64,000 nucleotides of DNA. Source: Modestobacter versicolor (GTDB taxonomy: Bacteria > Actinomycetota > Actinomycetes > Mycobacteriales > Geodermatophilaceae). The DNA lies in NCBI RefSeq assembly GCF_014195485.1, contig NZ_JACIBU010000001.1:1116001-1180000 (forward strand). Reading direction: 5' to 3'. This document shows, piece by piece, positions 48,678 through 56,976 of the stretch (the first letter of the stretch is position 1; each line of letters begins with the position of its first letter). Both the position numbers and the translations under genes were made by a program. Below the pieces are notes generated by a model. It saw only the letters and a program-made list of their open reading frames with translations. It did not search any database and had not been told where the DNA came from.

Positions 48678-48722
48678 GCAGGTTTCGGCGCCGAACCCGA
48701 GCAGGTCTCGGCGCCGAGACCC
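48676..48722. repeat. Tandem palindromic units between DUF2000 gene and nirD
   Basis: Two near-identical 23-24-bp units, GAGCAGGTTTCGGCGCCGAA and GAGCAGGTCTCGGCGCCGAG, each contain a palindromic core (TTCGGCGCCGAA; TCTCGGCGCCGAGA). They fill the gap between convergent genes, the first overlapping the stop codon, and can fold as terminators. Confidence 0.65.
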
Positions 48723-48726
48723 GGGC

Positions 48727-49050
48727 TCACAGCTGGACGACGAGGTGGCCGTCCTCCTCGTGGACCGGGTAGACCTGCACCGGGGCGTTGCCGCTGGTCG
48801 AGGAGCCGTCGCGCCACCGGTAGGCGTACAGGTGCAGCGGGCAGACCAGCACGTCGGCGTCGGTCTGCCCGTCGGCCAGCGGCCCACCCGCGTGCGGGCA
48901 GGCGGCCTGGGTGGCGTGCAGCGAGCCGTCGCGCAGCCGGAACACCGCCACCTGGACGTCGCCGGCCACGAACGCCCGCCCCTCCCCCGGCGGCACGTCC
49001 TCGACTCGGCCGACCACGTGCCCGGACGTCGTCTGCGCGGTGACGCTCAT
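48727..49050 (-). CDS. nirD: Nitrite reductase small subunit (Rieske protein)
   Basis: A 107-aa Rieske [2Fe-2S] protein, small subunit of NADH-dependent assimilatory nitrite reductase. Cluster ligands are in CPHAGG and CPLHLY. The NirD-type opening is VGRVEDVPPGEGRAF. The ATG overlaps the nirB stop (ATGA), so it is made together with the large subunit. Confidence 0.92.
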   Translation of the reverse strand: MSVTAQTTSGHVVGRVEDVPPGEGRAFVAGDVQVAVFRLRDGSLHATQAACPHAGGPLADGQTDADVLVCPLHLYAYRWRDGSSTSGNAPVQVYPVHEEDGHLVVQL

Positions 49051-51587
49051 CGGACCGGCACCTCCGGCAGCGCGACCAGCGGCAGCGCGGGGCGGAACTG
49101 GCCCGGGGTGGCCGGCGTCCGGCCGTCCTGCCCCCAGGGGTCGGTGTAGGCGTCGATCGAGCGCTGCATGCCCTCGTCGAGGTCGGCGCAGATGCCCTCG
49201 GAGTCCTCCAGCAGCACCTGCTTGATCGTCGCCAGCCCGACCCTGGGCACGAAGTCGTAGGTGCGCTCGAGCCAGTTGGCGTTCTCCCGGTAGTACTGCA
49301 TGAAGCGGCCGGTCAGCTCGATGACCGCCTCCGGGGAGTCGACGGTGGCGAGCAGGTCGCCCTTGCGGACGCTGGCCCCGGCGGCGCCGCCGACGTAGAC
49401 CTCCCACCGGCCACCGCCGACCGCGACGACGCCGACGTCCTTCACGTAGGCCTCGGCGCAGTTGCGCGGGCAGCCGACGACGGCGAGCTTCATCTTCGCC
49501 GGGCTCTCGATGCCCTGGAAGCGGGTCTCCAGGTCGATGCCCAGCTGGGTGGAGTCGCCGAGCCCGAACCGGCAGAAGTCGCTGCCCACGCAGGTCTTCA
49601 CGGTGCGGAAGCTCTTGCCGTAGGCGTAGCCGGAGGGCATGCCCAGGTCGGCCCACACGGCGGGCAGGTCCTCCTTGCGGATGCCGAGCAGGTCGATCCG
49701 CTGGCCACCGGTGACCTTGACCATCGGCACCTCGTACTTCTCCGCGACGTCGGCGATCTTCCGCAGCTGCGCCGGGGTGGTCACCCCGCCCTTCATCTGC
49801 GGGACGACGGAGAAGGTGCCGTCGCGCTGGATGTTGGCGTGCACCCGGTCGTTGATGAACTTCGCGTCGTTCTCCTGGACGAAGTCCGCGCCCCAGATCA
49901 TCCGCAGCAGCGACGTCAGCGCCATCTTCGACTTCGCGTCCTCCTGCCCACCGGGGGCGAGCGCGGCGAACACCGCCGAGACGCTGAGCAGGCCCTGCTC
50001 GCGGATCGCCGTCATCAGCGCCGGCTTGGCCATCGGGATGCCCGGCACGTACCAGCCGGCGGTCGGGTCCTCGACGACGTCGCCGTCGGCGGCCCACTCG
50101 ACGATCTGCTTGACCAGGCCCTTGCACGACCCGCAGCCCTTGCCGGCCCGGGTGGAGTCCATGACCGCGCCGACGGTGCCGCAGCCGCCGGCGACCGCGT
50201 CGCAGATGGCCTGCTTGGAGACGCCGTTGCAGTTGCAGACCTGCGAGTCGGCGGGCAGCTCGGCGACGCCCACCTCCTCCGCGCCGTCGGAGAGGTCGAC
50301 CAGCAGCTTGATCCGCTCCTGCGGGAGCGGGGCGCCGCGGTCGAAGGCCTGGGTCAGGAACGCGACCTTGCGGGTGTCGCCGAGCAGCGTCGCGCCGATC
50401 AGCCTGTCGTCGCGGACGACGACGCTCAGGTGCACCCCGCGCCGCGGCTCGGAGATGACCAGGAACTCGTCGGTGTCCCGCTCGGGCCGGTTGACGCCCA
50501 TGGTCGCGACGTCGACGCCGGCCACCTTGAGCTTCGTCGCCGTCCGGGAGCCGTGGTACTCCGCGTCCGGGTCGGCGCCGGTGAGCAGGTCGGCGAGCAC
50601 CCGGGCCTGCTCCCACACCGGGGCGACCAGGCCGTAGAGCTCGCCGCGGTGCTGGGCGCACTCGCCCACCGCGTAGACGTCGGGGTCGTCGGTGCGCAGC
50701 TGGTCGTCGACGACGATGCCGCGCTCGACCTCCAGCCCGCTCATCAGCGCGACCTCGGTGACCGGGCGGATGCCGGCGGCGATGACGAGCACGTCGGCGT
50801 CCAGGGCGCGGCCGTCGGCCAGCACGACGCCGCGCACCCGGTCGGGCCCGATGACCTCGGTGGTGCGGGTGGCCAGGTGGACGACGATGCCCAGCGACTC
50901 GACCGACTGCCGGAGGATGGCGCCGCCGTCGGGGTCCAGCTGCTGGTTCATCAGGTGCGTGCCGGCGTGGACGACCTCGACGGCCAGCCCGTGGCCCTGC
51001 AGCGCGCGGGCCGCCTCCAGCCCGAGCAGCCCGCCACCGACGACGACCGCCTTCTCGTGCTCGGCGGCGGCCGCGAGCAGCGCCCGGGTGTCGTCGATGG
51101 TGCGGAAGCCGAAGACGCCGGGCAGCAGCTGCTCGTCGTCGCGGTGCAGCCCGGCCATCGGCGGGATGAACGAGCGGCTGCCGGTGGCGAGGACCAGCTG
51201 GTCGTAGGGGGCCGTCGTCCCGTCGGAGGCGTGCACGACCTTGGCGTGGGTGTCGACCCGGTCGACCCGGACGCCGGCGCGCAGCACGACGCCGTTGTCG
51301 GCGTACCAGTCGTGGCTGTTGAGGACGATGTCGTCCTCGTGCTCCTCGCCGGCCAGCACGTGGCTGAGCATGATCCGGTTGTAGTTGCCGTGCGGCTCCT
51401 CGCCGAAGACGGTGATCGCGAACTGCTCGCCGCCGCCCCGCTCGAGCACCTCCTCGACCACCCGGGCGCCGGCCATCCCGTTGCCGACGACGACCAGCTT
51501 CTGCCGGGTGTCGATGCCGTCGGCCTCGTCCATCGCGAAGTGCAGCGTGCTCACGCCCTCGGGGCGCCCGCCCAGGACGGCCGTCAT
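49047..51587 (-). CDS. nirB: Nitrite reductase (NADH) large subunit
   Basis: An 846-aa enzyme reducing nitrite to ammonium in the cytoplasm. Order: FAD/NAD(P)H-binding domain (about residues 28-400; KLVVVGNGMAGARVVEEVLE, AVGECAQHRGELYG), BFD-like [2Fe-2S] domain (about residue 450; VCNCNGVSKQAICDAV, GKGCGSCKGLV), then the siroheme/[4Fe-4S] domain with CVGSDFC (about 666) and CPRNC (about 705). Length and domains fit the family. The ATG at 51587 is preceded by TGGAGG and shares one base with the nas stop, placing nirBD in one operon with nas. Confidence 0.96.
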   Translation of the reverse strand: MTAVLGGRPEGVSTLHFAMDEADGIDTRQKLVVVGNGMAGARVVEEVLERGGGEQFAITVFGEEPHGNYNRIMLSHVLAGEEHEDDIVLNSHDWYADNGVVLRAGVRVDRVDTHAKVVHASDGTTAPYDQLVLATGSRSFIPPMAGLHRDDEQLLPGVFGFRTIDDTRALLAAAAEHEKAVVVGGGLLGLEAARALQGHGLAVEVVHAGTHLMNQQLDPDGGAILRQSVESLGIVVHLATRTTEVIGPDRVRGVVLADGRALDADVLVIAAGIRPVTEVALMSGLEVERGIVVDDQLRTDDPDVYAVGECAQHRGELYGLVAPVWEQARVLADLLTGADPDAEYHGSRTATKLKVAGVDVATMGVNRPERDTDEFLVISEPRRGVHLSVVVRDDRLIGATLLGDTRKVAFLTQAFDRGAPLPQERIKLLVDLSDGAEEVGVAELPADSQVCNCNGVSKQAICDAVAGGCGTVGAVMDSTRAGKGCGSCKGLVKQIVEWAADGDVVEDPTAGWYVPGIPMAKPALMTAIREQGLLSVSAVFAALAPGGQEDAKSKMALTSLLRMIWGADFVQENDAKFINDRVHANIQRDGTFSVVPQMKGGVTTPAQLRKIADVAEKYEVPMVKVTGGQRIDLLGIRKEDLPAVWADLGMPSGYAYGKSFRTVKTCVGSDFCRFGLGDSTQLGIDLETRFQGIESPAKMKLAVVGCPRNCAEAYVKDVGVVAVGGGRWEVYVGGAAGASVRKGDLLATVDSPEAVIELTGRFMQYYRENANWLERTYDFVPRVGLATIKQVLLEDSEGICADLDEGMQRSIDAYTDPWGQDGRTPATPGQFRPALPLVALPEVPVR

Positions 51588-54163
51588 CAGACCTCCACCA
51601 GACCCAGGTCGACCACGACCTCGCCGGTGACGCCCAGCGGCGCCGCGGCGTGCAGCTCGACGACGGTGCCGCCGTCGAGGTCCTCCACCACCCGCAGCGG
51701 CACGTGGCAGTCGCCCTTCGCGCCGATCGGGAACCAGCGCATCGGCTCGCCGTCGCGCACCAGCAGCAGGTAGACCAGCTCGCCGGTGGAGTTGCCGCCG
51801 CGGAAGTACAGCGCCTGGGCGGTGCGGCCCTCGGGCACCTGGTAGCGCAGCGCGGGGTCGAGCGGGCCGGGTCTGCCCAGCCCCTCGCCGGTGATCGGGT
51901 AGACGCCGTGCAGGAAGCGCGGGGTGCTCTTCACGCGGGTGGTCCTCCTCCGTGCCGGGGTGTGCGGGGTGTGGGCCGTGGGTGCCTGGTGCGGCCGGGG
52001 CTGCGGCTGCAGCGCCGGCTCGGGGGGCGGGATGCGCTCCTCGGGCCCGCCGACCCGCCGGACGGCGACCGCGCAGACCTTGAAGGCCGGCATCCGGCTG
52101 GTCGGGTCGAGCGCGGGGTCGGTGAGCGCGTTGGCGCTGGAGCCGCCGCCCCAGTGGAAGGGGGCGAAGACGACGTCGGGGCGCACGGCGTCGGTGACCA
52201 GGGCGTGGAAGCGGGCCCGGCCGCGGCGGGTGGCCAGCTCGACCACGTCGTCCGGCCCGATGCCGAGCGTGCGGGCCAGGTCGGGGTGCAGCTCCGCCCG
52301 CGGGGTGGGGGCGACCAGCTGGAGGCTGCGCGAGCGGCGGGTCTGGGTGCCCGACTGGTACTGGCCGAGCACCCGGCCGGTGGTGAGCACGTAGGGGTAC
52401 TCGGCGTCGGGCACCTCGTGGGCGTCGACGTGCTCCACCCGCCAGAACCGGGCGCGGCCGTCGGGGGTGGCGAACCGGTCGGTGAACAGCCGCGGCGTGC
52501 CGGGGTGGTCGAGCGAGGGCACCGGCCAGAAGAGGCCCTGCTCGGCGTCGATGCGCTGGTAGGTGATGCCGGAGTAGTCGGCGGCCCCGCCGGCGCTGGC
52601 CCGGCCGAGCTCGGTGAACACCGTCTCGGCGTCGCCGCTGAACTTGTCGCCGGCGCCGAGCCGGCCGGCCAGCTCGGCGAGCAGCTGCAGGTCGTCGCGG
52701 ACGCCCGCGGGCGGGTCCATCGCCCGGCGCCGGCGGATCACCCGGCCCTCGAGGTTGGTCATCGTCCCCTCCTCCTCCGCCCACATGGCGCTGGGCAGCA
52801 CCACGTCGGCGAGCTCGGCGGTCTCGGAGAGGAAGAAGTCGCTGACGGCGAGGAAGTCCAGGTCGCCGAGCCGGCTGATCACCCGGCGGGCGTCCGGCGC
52901 GGACACGGCGACGTTGGAAGCCATCACCAGCAGCGCGCGCACCCCGCCGTCGGTGCCGAGCCGGTCCAGCAGCTCGAAGGCGCTGCGCCCGGGCCCGGGT
53001 ATGTCGTCGGGGTCGACGCCCCAGACCGCGGCGACGTGCGCGCGGGCGGCCGGGTCGGTGATCTTCCGGTAGCCGGGGAGCTGGTCGGCCTTCTGCCCGT
53101 GCTCGCGGCCGCCCTGGCCGTTGCCCTGCCCGGTGACGGTGGCCCAGCCGCTGCCCTCGCGGCCGGGCAGCCCGAGGGCGAGCGCGAGGTTGATCCACGC
53201 CTGGGCGGTGTCGGTGCCGCTGCGGTGCTGCTCGGCGCCGCGGGCGGTGAGGATGATCGAGCGCTCGCCGCGGGCCAGCGCGAACACGATCCGGCGCTGC
53301 TGCTCCACCGGCACCCCGGTGAGCCGCTCGACCCGGTCGGGCCAGTAGCCGGCGACCCCGGCCCGGACGTCGGCGAAGCCGGTGGTGCGCGCCGCGACGT
53401 ACCCGGCGTCGACGAGCCCCTCGGCGACCGCGATGTGCAGCAGCCCGTTGGCCAGCGCCAGGTCGGTGCCGGGCAGCGGCTGGACGTGCAGGGAGGCGTG
53501 CCTGGCGGTGTTGGTGCGCCGCGGGTCGATGACGACGTGCTCGGCGCCGCGCTCCCGGCCGGCGTCGAAGTACTGCATCGCCGGGGGCATGGTGTCGGCC
53601 GGGTTGCTGCCGACCAGCACGACGACGTCGGCCGCGCCGATGTCGGCCAGCGGGAACGGCATGCCCCGGTCGATGCCGAAGGCCCGGACCGCCGCGCCGG
53701 CCGCCGAGGACATGCAGAACCGGCCGTTGTAGTCGATGGCGCTGGTGCGCAGCGCGACCCGGGCGAACTTGCCGAACTGGTAGGCCTGCTCGTTGGTCAG
53801 CCCGCCACCGCCGAAGCAGCCGACCGCGTCGTGGCCGTGGCGGGCCTGGGTGGCGCGGACGGCGGTGACGATGCGGTCCAGGGCGTCGTCCCAGGTGCTC
53901 TCCACCAGCGGGCTGGAGCGGTCGCCCGGGTCGGCGCGCACCAGCGGGCGGGTCAGCCGCTCGGGGTGGTCCAGCAGCTCCGGCGCCGACCAGCCCTTGG
54001 AGCACAGGCCGCCGCGGTTGGTCGGGAAGTCGGCCGGCACCAGGGTGGCCGGGCGGTCGCCGGCGGTCATCGTCACCCCGCACTGCAGCGAGCAGTACGG
54101 GCAGTGGGTCTCGGTGGTGCGCGTGCTGGTGCCCGGGTCCGGGAGCGACACGGCAGCGGGCAC
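51587..54163 (-). CDS. nas: Assimilatory nitrate reductase with extra C-terminal domain
   Basis: An 858-aa molybdopterin oxidoreductase that reduces nitrate to nitrite. The [4Fe-4S] ligands are Cys21, 24, 28 and 54 (CPYCSLQCG, GGLCSKG). Mo-bis-MGD segments such as FGGGGLTNEQAYQFGKFAR and NPADTMPPAM follow. The catalytic part ends around residue 700 with FKVCAVAVRRVG. After a Pro-rich linker (about 705-742) comes a ~115-aa domain (from VKSTPRFLHGVYPITGEG to the end) not typical of the family. An in-frame GTG at 51934 with GGAGGAGG upstream could start this domain as a separate protein. The GTG 54163 start is supported by its position 56 bp from a GlnR-box-like element. Confidence 0.92.
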   Translation of the reverse strand: MPAAVSLPDPGTSTRTTETHCPYCSLQCGVTMTAGDRPATLVPADFPTNRGGLCSKGWSAPELLDHPERLTRPLVRADPGDRSSPLVESTWDDALDRIVTAVRATQARHGHDAVGCFGGGGLTNEQAYQFGKFARVALRTSAIDYNGRFCMSSAAGAAVRAFGIDRGMPFPLADIGAADVVVLVGSNPADTMPPAMQYFDAGRERGAEHVVIDPRRTNTARHASLHVQPLPGTDLALANGLLHIAVAEGLVDAGYVAARTTGFADVRAGVAGYWPDRVERLTGVPVEQQRRIVFALARGERSIILTARGAEQHRSGTDTAQAWINLALALGLPGREGSGWATVTGQGNGQGGREHGQKADQLPGYRKITDPAARAHVAAVWGVDPDDIPGPGRSAFELLDRLGTDGGVRALLVMASNVAVSAPDARRVISRLGDLDFLAVSDFFLSETAELADVVLPSAMWAEEEGTMTNLEGRVIRRRRAMDPPAGVRDDLQLLAELAGRLGAGDKFSGDAETVFTELGRASAGGAADYSGITYQRIDAEQGLFWPVPSLDHPGTPRLFTDRFATPDGRARFWRVEHVDAHEVPDAEYPYVLTTGRVLGQYQSGTQTRRSRSLQLVAPTPRAELHPDLARTLGIGPDDVVELATRRGRARFHALVTDAVRPDVVFAPFHWGGGSSANALTDPALDPTSRMPAFKVCAVAVRRVGGPEERIPPPEPALQPQPRPHQAPTAHTPHTPARRRTTRVKSTPRFLHGVYPITGEGLGRPGPLDPALRYQVPEGRTAQALYFRGGNSTGELVYLLLVRDGEPMRWFPIGAKGDCHVPLRVVEDLDGGTVVELHAAAPLGVTGEVVVDLGLVEV

Positions 54164-54218
54164 AGGCTGAGGTTCCGGGGGCGCGGTTTCCCGGCCGCAT
54201 CGGTCAGGTCAAGGTCGC

Positions 54219-54234
54219 GTTCCGTCGACCTCAC
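54219..54234 (-). promoter_or_regulatory. GlnR-box-like element upstream of nas
   Basis: The minus strand reads GTGAG-GTCGAC-GGAAC, with a following TTGAC at the next 6-bp step (GTnAC-like). Its edge is 56 bp upstream of the nas GTG, exactly as for narK. Confidence 0.55.
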
Positions 54235-54269
54235 ACCCGCCGTCCGCCGTCCGTGCGGTGCCCGGCGTT

Positions 54270-54293
54270 CCCCGAAGACGGCCATCTTCGGGG
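54270..54293. repeat. Palindromic repeat, copy 3
   Basis: This is identical to the copy at 35477-35500 (arms CCCCGAAGA / TCTTCGGGG, 6-nt loop). It lies just past the MmcQ/YjbR stop and can act as its terminator. Confidence 0.75.
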
Positions 54294-54300
54294 TCGGGGG

Positions 54301-54624
54301 TCACGGCTCCGGACGGCGGAGGGCGGCGGGGGCGCGGCGGGCCCAGGCGTCCTGCAGCAGCTCGTCCAGCAGCGCCGCGTCGACCAGCGCCAGCTCCACC
54401 CGGACGCCGGACAGCTTCTGCCCCCACCACAGCAGCTCGACGCCGGGCTGGGCGCTCACCGCGTGCGCGAGGTCCTCCCCGACCAGCACGTTGAGCACCC
54501 CGTCCGCGGGCACCGTGGCCAGCACCTTGCCGCCGCCGACCCGGAACGAGCGGCGGCCGTGGTGGTCGGCCTCGGTCACGCCGGGCAGGGCGAGGGCCGC
54601 GGCGGCCGCGGCGTCGACGTCCAC
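54301..54624 (-). CDS. MmcQ/YjbR family protein
   Basis: A 107-aa protein with the CyaY-like YjbR fold: AAALALPGVTEADHHGRRSFRVGGGKVLATV at the N-terminus and VELLWWGQKLSGVRVELALV later. The usual tail LDELLQDAWARRAP matches. DNA binding is assumed for the family but not demonstrated here. The GTG start is 2 bp after the VOC gene stop, so the two form an operon. Confidence 0.85.
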   Translation of the reverse strand: MDVDAAAAAALALPGVTEADHHGRRSFRVGGGKVLATVPADGVLNVLVGEDLAHAVSAQPGVELLWWGQKLSGVRVELALVDAALLDELLQDAWARRAPAALRRPEP

Positions 54625-54626
54625 GG

Positions 54627-55004
54627 TCAGTAGACCGAGATCTCGACCAGGTTGGCGTCCGGGTCGCGGACGTACACGCTGCGCATCGCCCCGAGCGCGC
54701 CGTGCTTGGTCACCGGGCCGACCTCGACCGGCACGCCGTGCGCGGCGAGCTCGTTCCTGACCTCGTCCAGCGGGGTCTCGGTGACCAGGCAGAAGTCCGC
54801 GGTGCCGGTGCCCGCAGCGGCGGCCCGCGGCTCGAACTCGGCGCCCCGCACGTGCAGGTTGATCTTCTGCCGGCCGAAGTGCAGCGCCGTCCGCCCGTCG
54901 CCGAACGTCTCCGCGGTCATGCCGAGCACGGCCGTGTAGAAGCCGACGGTCCGGTCGAGGTCGGCGACGGTGAGCACCAGGTGGTCGATCCGGTCGATGT
55001 GCAC
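54627..55004 (-). CDS. VOC family protein (glyoxalase/virulence-type)
   Basis: A 125-aa single VOC domain. It begins IDRIDHLVLTVADLDRTVGFY, has a metal-site-like LHFGRQKINLHV, and ends SVYVRDPDANLVEISVY. Relatives include fosfomycin-resistance-type and lyase enzymes; the substrate is unknown. The GTG start at 55004 directly precedes the first strand. It is probably cotranscribed with the MmcQ/YjbR gene. Confidence 0.9.
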   Translation of the reverse strand: MHIDRIDHLVLTVADLDRTVGFYTAVLGMTAETFGDGRTALHFGRQKINLHVRGAEFEPRAAAAGTGTADFCLVTETPLDEVRNELAAHGVPVEVGPVTKHGALGAMRSVYVRDPDANLVEISVY

Positions 55005-55032
55005 CCGCCCGTCCTACACCCCCGGCGACCGC

Positions 55033-55470
55033 TCAGTCCCAGCTGCGGCGCAGCCGCTTGGTCTCGCCGCGCTCCTTCTTGGCCTTGATCCGCCGCTCCT
55101 GCGACCCGCGCGAGGGCTTGGTCGTCCGGCGCTTCGGCGGCGGCGCGGCGACCGCGGCGCGCAGCACGGCGGCCAGCCGGGCCCGGGCCGCCTCCCGGTT
55201 GCGCAGCTGCTGGCGGTGCTCGCTGGCGGCGATGGTGAGCACCCCGTCGACCAGCCGGTCACCCAGCCGCTCGACGAGCCGCTGCCGCTGCACGTCGCTG
55301 AGCCCGGGCAGCGCCAGCGGCGACACCGACAGCTCGACCCGCGAGTCGGCGGTGTTCACGCCCTGCCCGCCGGGCCCCGACGACCGGGAGAAGCGCCACG
55401 TCAGCGCACCGGCCGGGACGACCAGGCGGTCGCTCACCGGCAGGTCGGCGTAGGCGTCGTCCCCGGGCAC
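55033..55470 (-). CDS. arfB: Peptidyl-tRNA hydrolase ArfB-type ribosome rescue factor
   Basis: A 145-aa class I release-factor-like protein. The catalytic GGQ motif is in SSGPGGQGVNTADSRVEL. The C-terminal tail is very basic (PPPKRRTTKPSRGSQERRIKAKKERGE-like) and should enter the mRNA channel of stalled ribosomes. It hydrolyses peptidyl-tRNA on non-stop complexes. The GTG at 55470 was chosen for the GGGAG upstream. It is divergent from sixA. Confidence 0.93.
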   Translation of the reverse strand: MPGDDAYADLPVSDRLVVPAGALTWRFSRSSGPGGQGVNTADSRVELSVSPLALPGLSDVQRQRLVERLGDRLVDGVLTIAASEHRQQLRNREAARARLAAVLRAAVAAPPPKRRTTKPSRGSQERRIKAKKERGETKRLRRSWD

Positions 55471-55536
55471 GCCGCACAGTCTCCCGGACGGCGGCCGCCC
55501 GGACGACCGGGTTCCCGGCGGTGCCAGACTCGGCCG

Positions 55537-56031
55537 GTGCCCCCTCGCCGCCTCGTGCTCGTCCGCCACGCCCAGGCCGCCGACGCCGCGGTCGACGCCG
55601 ACCGGCCGCTGACCGGGCACGGCGCCCGCCGCGCCGCCGCGATCGGCACCTGGCTCGAGCAGCAGGGACTGACCCCGGACCGGGTGGTCGTCTCCCCCGC
55701 CGTCCGGGCCGTGCAGACCTGGGAGCGCGCCGGCGGGGCGGCTCCGGTCGTCGAGCCGCGGGTGTACGACAACACGGTCGAGGCGCTGCTCGAGGTGATC
55801 GCGGAGGTCCCGGACGAGGTGCACCAGCTGGTCGTGGTGGGCCACAACCCGTCGATGAGCGAGCTCGCCGCCGTCCTGGACGACGGCGACGGCGACGACG
55901 CCGCCCGCCGCGGGACGGCCGGGGGCTTCCCGACCGGCGCGGTGGCGGTGTTCGACGTCGGGACGCCGTTCGCCCAACTGGCGCCCGGCACTGCCCGGCT
56001 CGCGCTGTTCGCGGTGCCGGGCAGCGGTTGA
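55537..56031 (+). CDS. SixA-type phosphohistidine phosphatase
   Basis: A 164-aa histidine phosphatase of the phosphoglycerate mutase superfamily. The catalytic motif is LVLVRHAQAADAA (RHG-like), with a second histidine in VVVGHNPSMSELA. Small SixA-like members remove phosphate from phosphohistidine proteins; the partner is unknown here. The GTG at 55537 directly precedes the first strand. It is divergent from arfB. Confidence 0.9.
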   Translation: MPPRRLVLVRHAQAADAAVDADRPLTGHGARRAAAIGTWLEQQGLTPDRVVVSPAVRAVQTWERAGGAAPVVEPRVYDNTVEALLEVIAEVPDEVHQLVVVGHNPSMSELAAVLDDGDGDDAARRGTAGGFPTGAVAVFDVGTPFAQLAPGTARLALFAVPGSG

Positions 56032-56177
56032 CCGGGGCGGCCCGCCGTCCACGGTCGGGTGAACGGCGCCCCCCGGAGGGCGTGTCGGACCGCGGCACGC
56101 CGTCCGGCTGTCGCCCGGACCGGTGATGCGCACCGGTTCACCTGGCCGCACCCGTGACTCGGTGTGACGCTCAGGGG

Positions 56178-56960
56178 GTGACGCAGGAAGCCTCCCCCCG
56201 GCTCCACCTGGTGACCGGCAACCACGTCGACCGCCTGCCGGACGACGGCCAGCCGGACGACGGTCGTGCGGCCGCGCCGGTGGTCGCCGAGGGCTCCGTG
56301 CTGGCCGACCTGCTGCGCCGCGCCGAGGCCCTCGACGCGCAGGTGGCCGCCGCCTCCACTCCCCGGCTGCCGCGCGGCAGCGGGGTGGTCCTGGCCGGCG
56401 CGGCGCTGACCGTGGTCCTGGCGCTGCTCGGTCGGCAGGCCTGGCAGCTGCCGCAGCGGGGCCCCGGCGGTGTCGCCGACGTCACGCAGTCGCTGGTCAC
56501 CTTCCTGCTGCTGTGCGCCGCGCTCTGCGTCTGGTCCGCCGGCCGGCTGGTCCGGCCCGCCGAGCTGCTGCCCTCCCGCGGTGCCGCCCCGCTGTGGTGG
56601 GCGCTCGTCGCCGGGTCGGCGCTCGTCTCGCTGGCCGCCGCCCTCTCCCTCGCGTCGTACGCGGGCACCGGCGAGCGCCCGGCGGACCTGCTGCTGCGCT
56701 GCGCCGTGCCGCTGGTCCCCGCGGTGCTCGCCGGGGTGCTCGCGGCGGACGCCGGCCGGCCCGCCCGGGTGCGCGCGGCACTGGGCACCGGGCTGGTCAC
56801 CGTGCCGATGGTCGCGGTCGGCTGGGCGCTGCTGTCCTCCGCCGCCGGGTCGGCCGACCTGGGCGACGTGCTGGGCATGACCCTGCTGTCCGGCGTCGCC
56901 CCGTTCGGCGTGGCGGTGGCGTTCGTCGCCGCCGACCGCCGGCACCGCCGCGCCGGCTGA
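56178..56960 (+). CDS. Uncharacterised integral membrane protein
   Basis: A 260-aa protein with a ~70-residue soluble N-terminus and about six hydrophobic helices from residue ~75 to the end (GVVLAGAALTVVLALLG, LVTFLLLCAALCVW, LWWALVAGSALVSLAAALSL, and three more). I do not recognise a family. The GTG at 56178 is the first in-frame start. It ends 16 bp before mmuM, so the two are likely cotranscribed. Confidence 0.75.
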   Translation: MTQEASPRLHLVTGNHVDRLPDDGQPDDGRAAAPVVAEGSVLADLLRRAEALDAQVAAASTPRLPRGSGVVLAGAALTVVLALLGRQAWQLPQRGPGGVADVTQSLVTFLLLCAALCVWSAGRLVRPAELLPSRGAAPLWWALVAGSALVSLAAALSLASYAGTGERPADLLLRCAVPLVPAVLAGVLAADAGRPARVRAALGTGLVTVPMVAVGWALLSSAAGSADLGDVLGMTLLSGVAPFGVAVAFVAADRRHRRAG

Positions 56961-56976
56961 GGGCATCATCGCGGGG

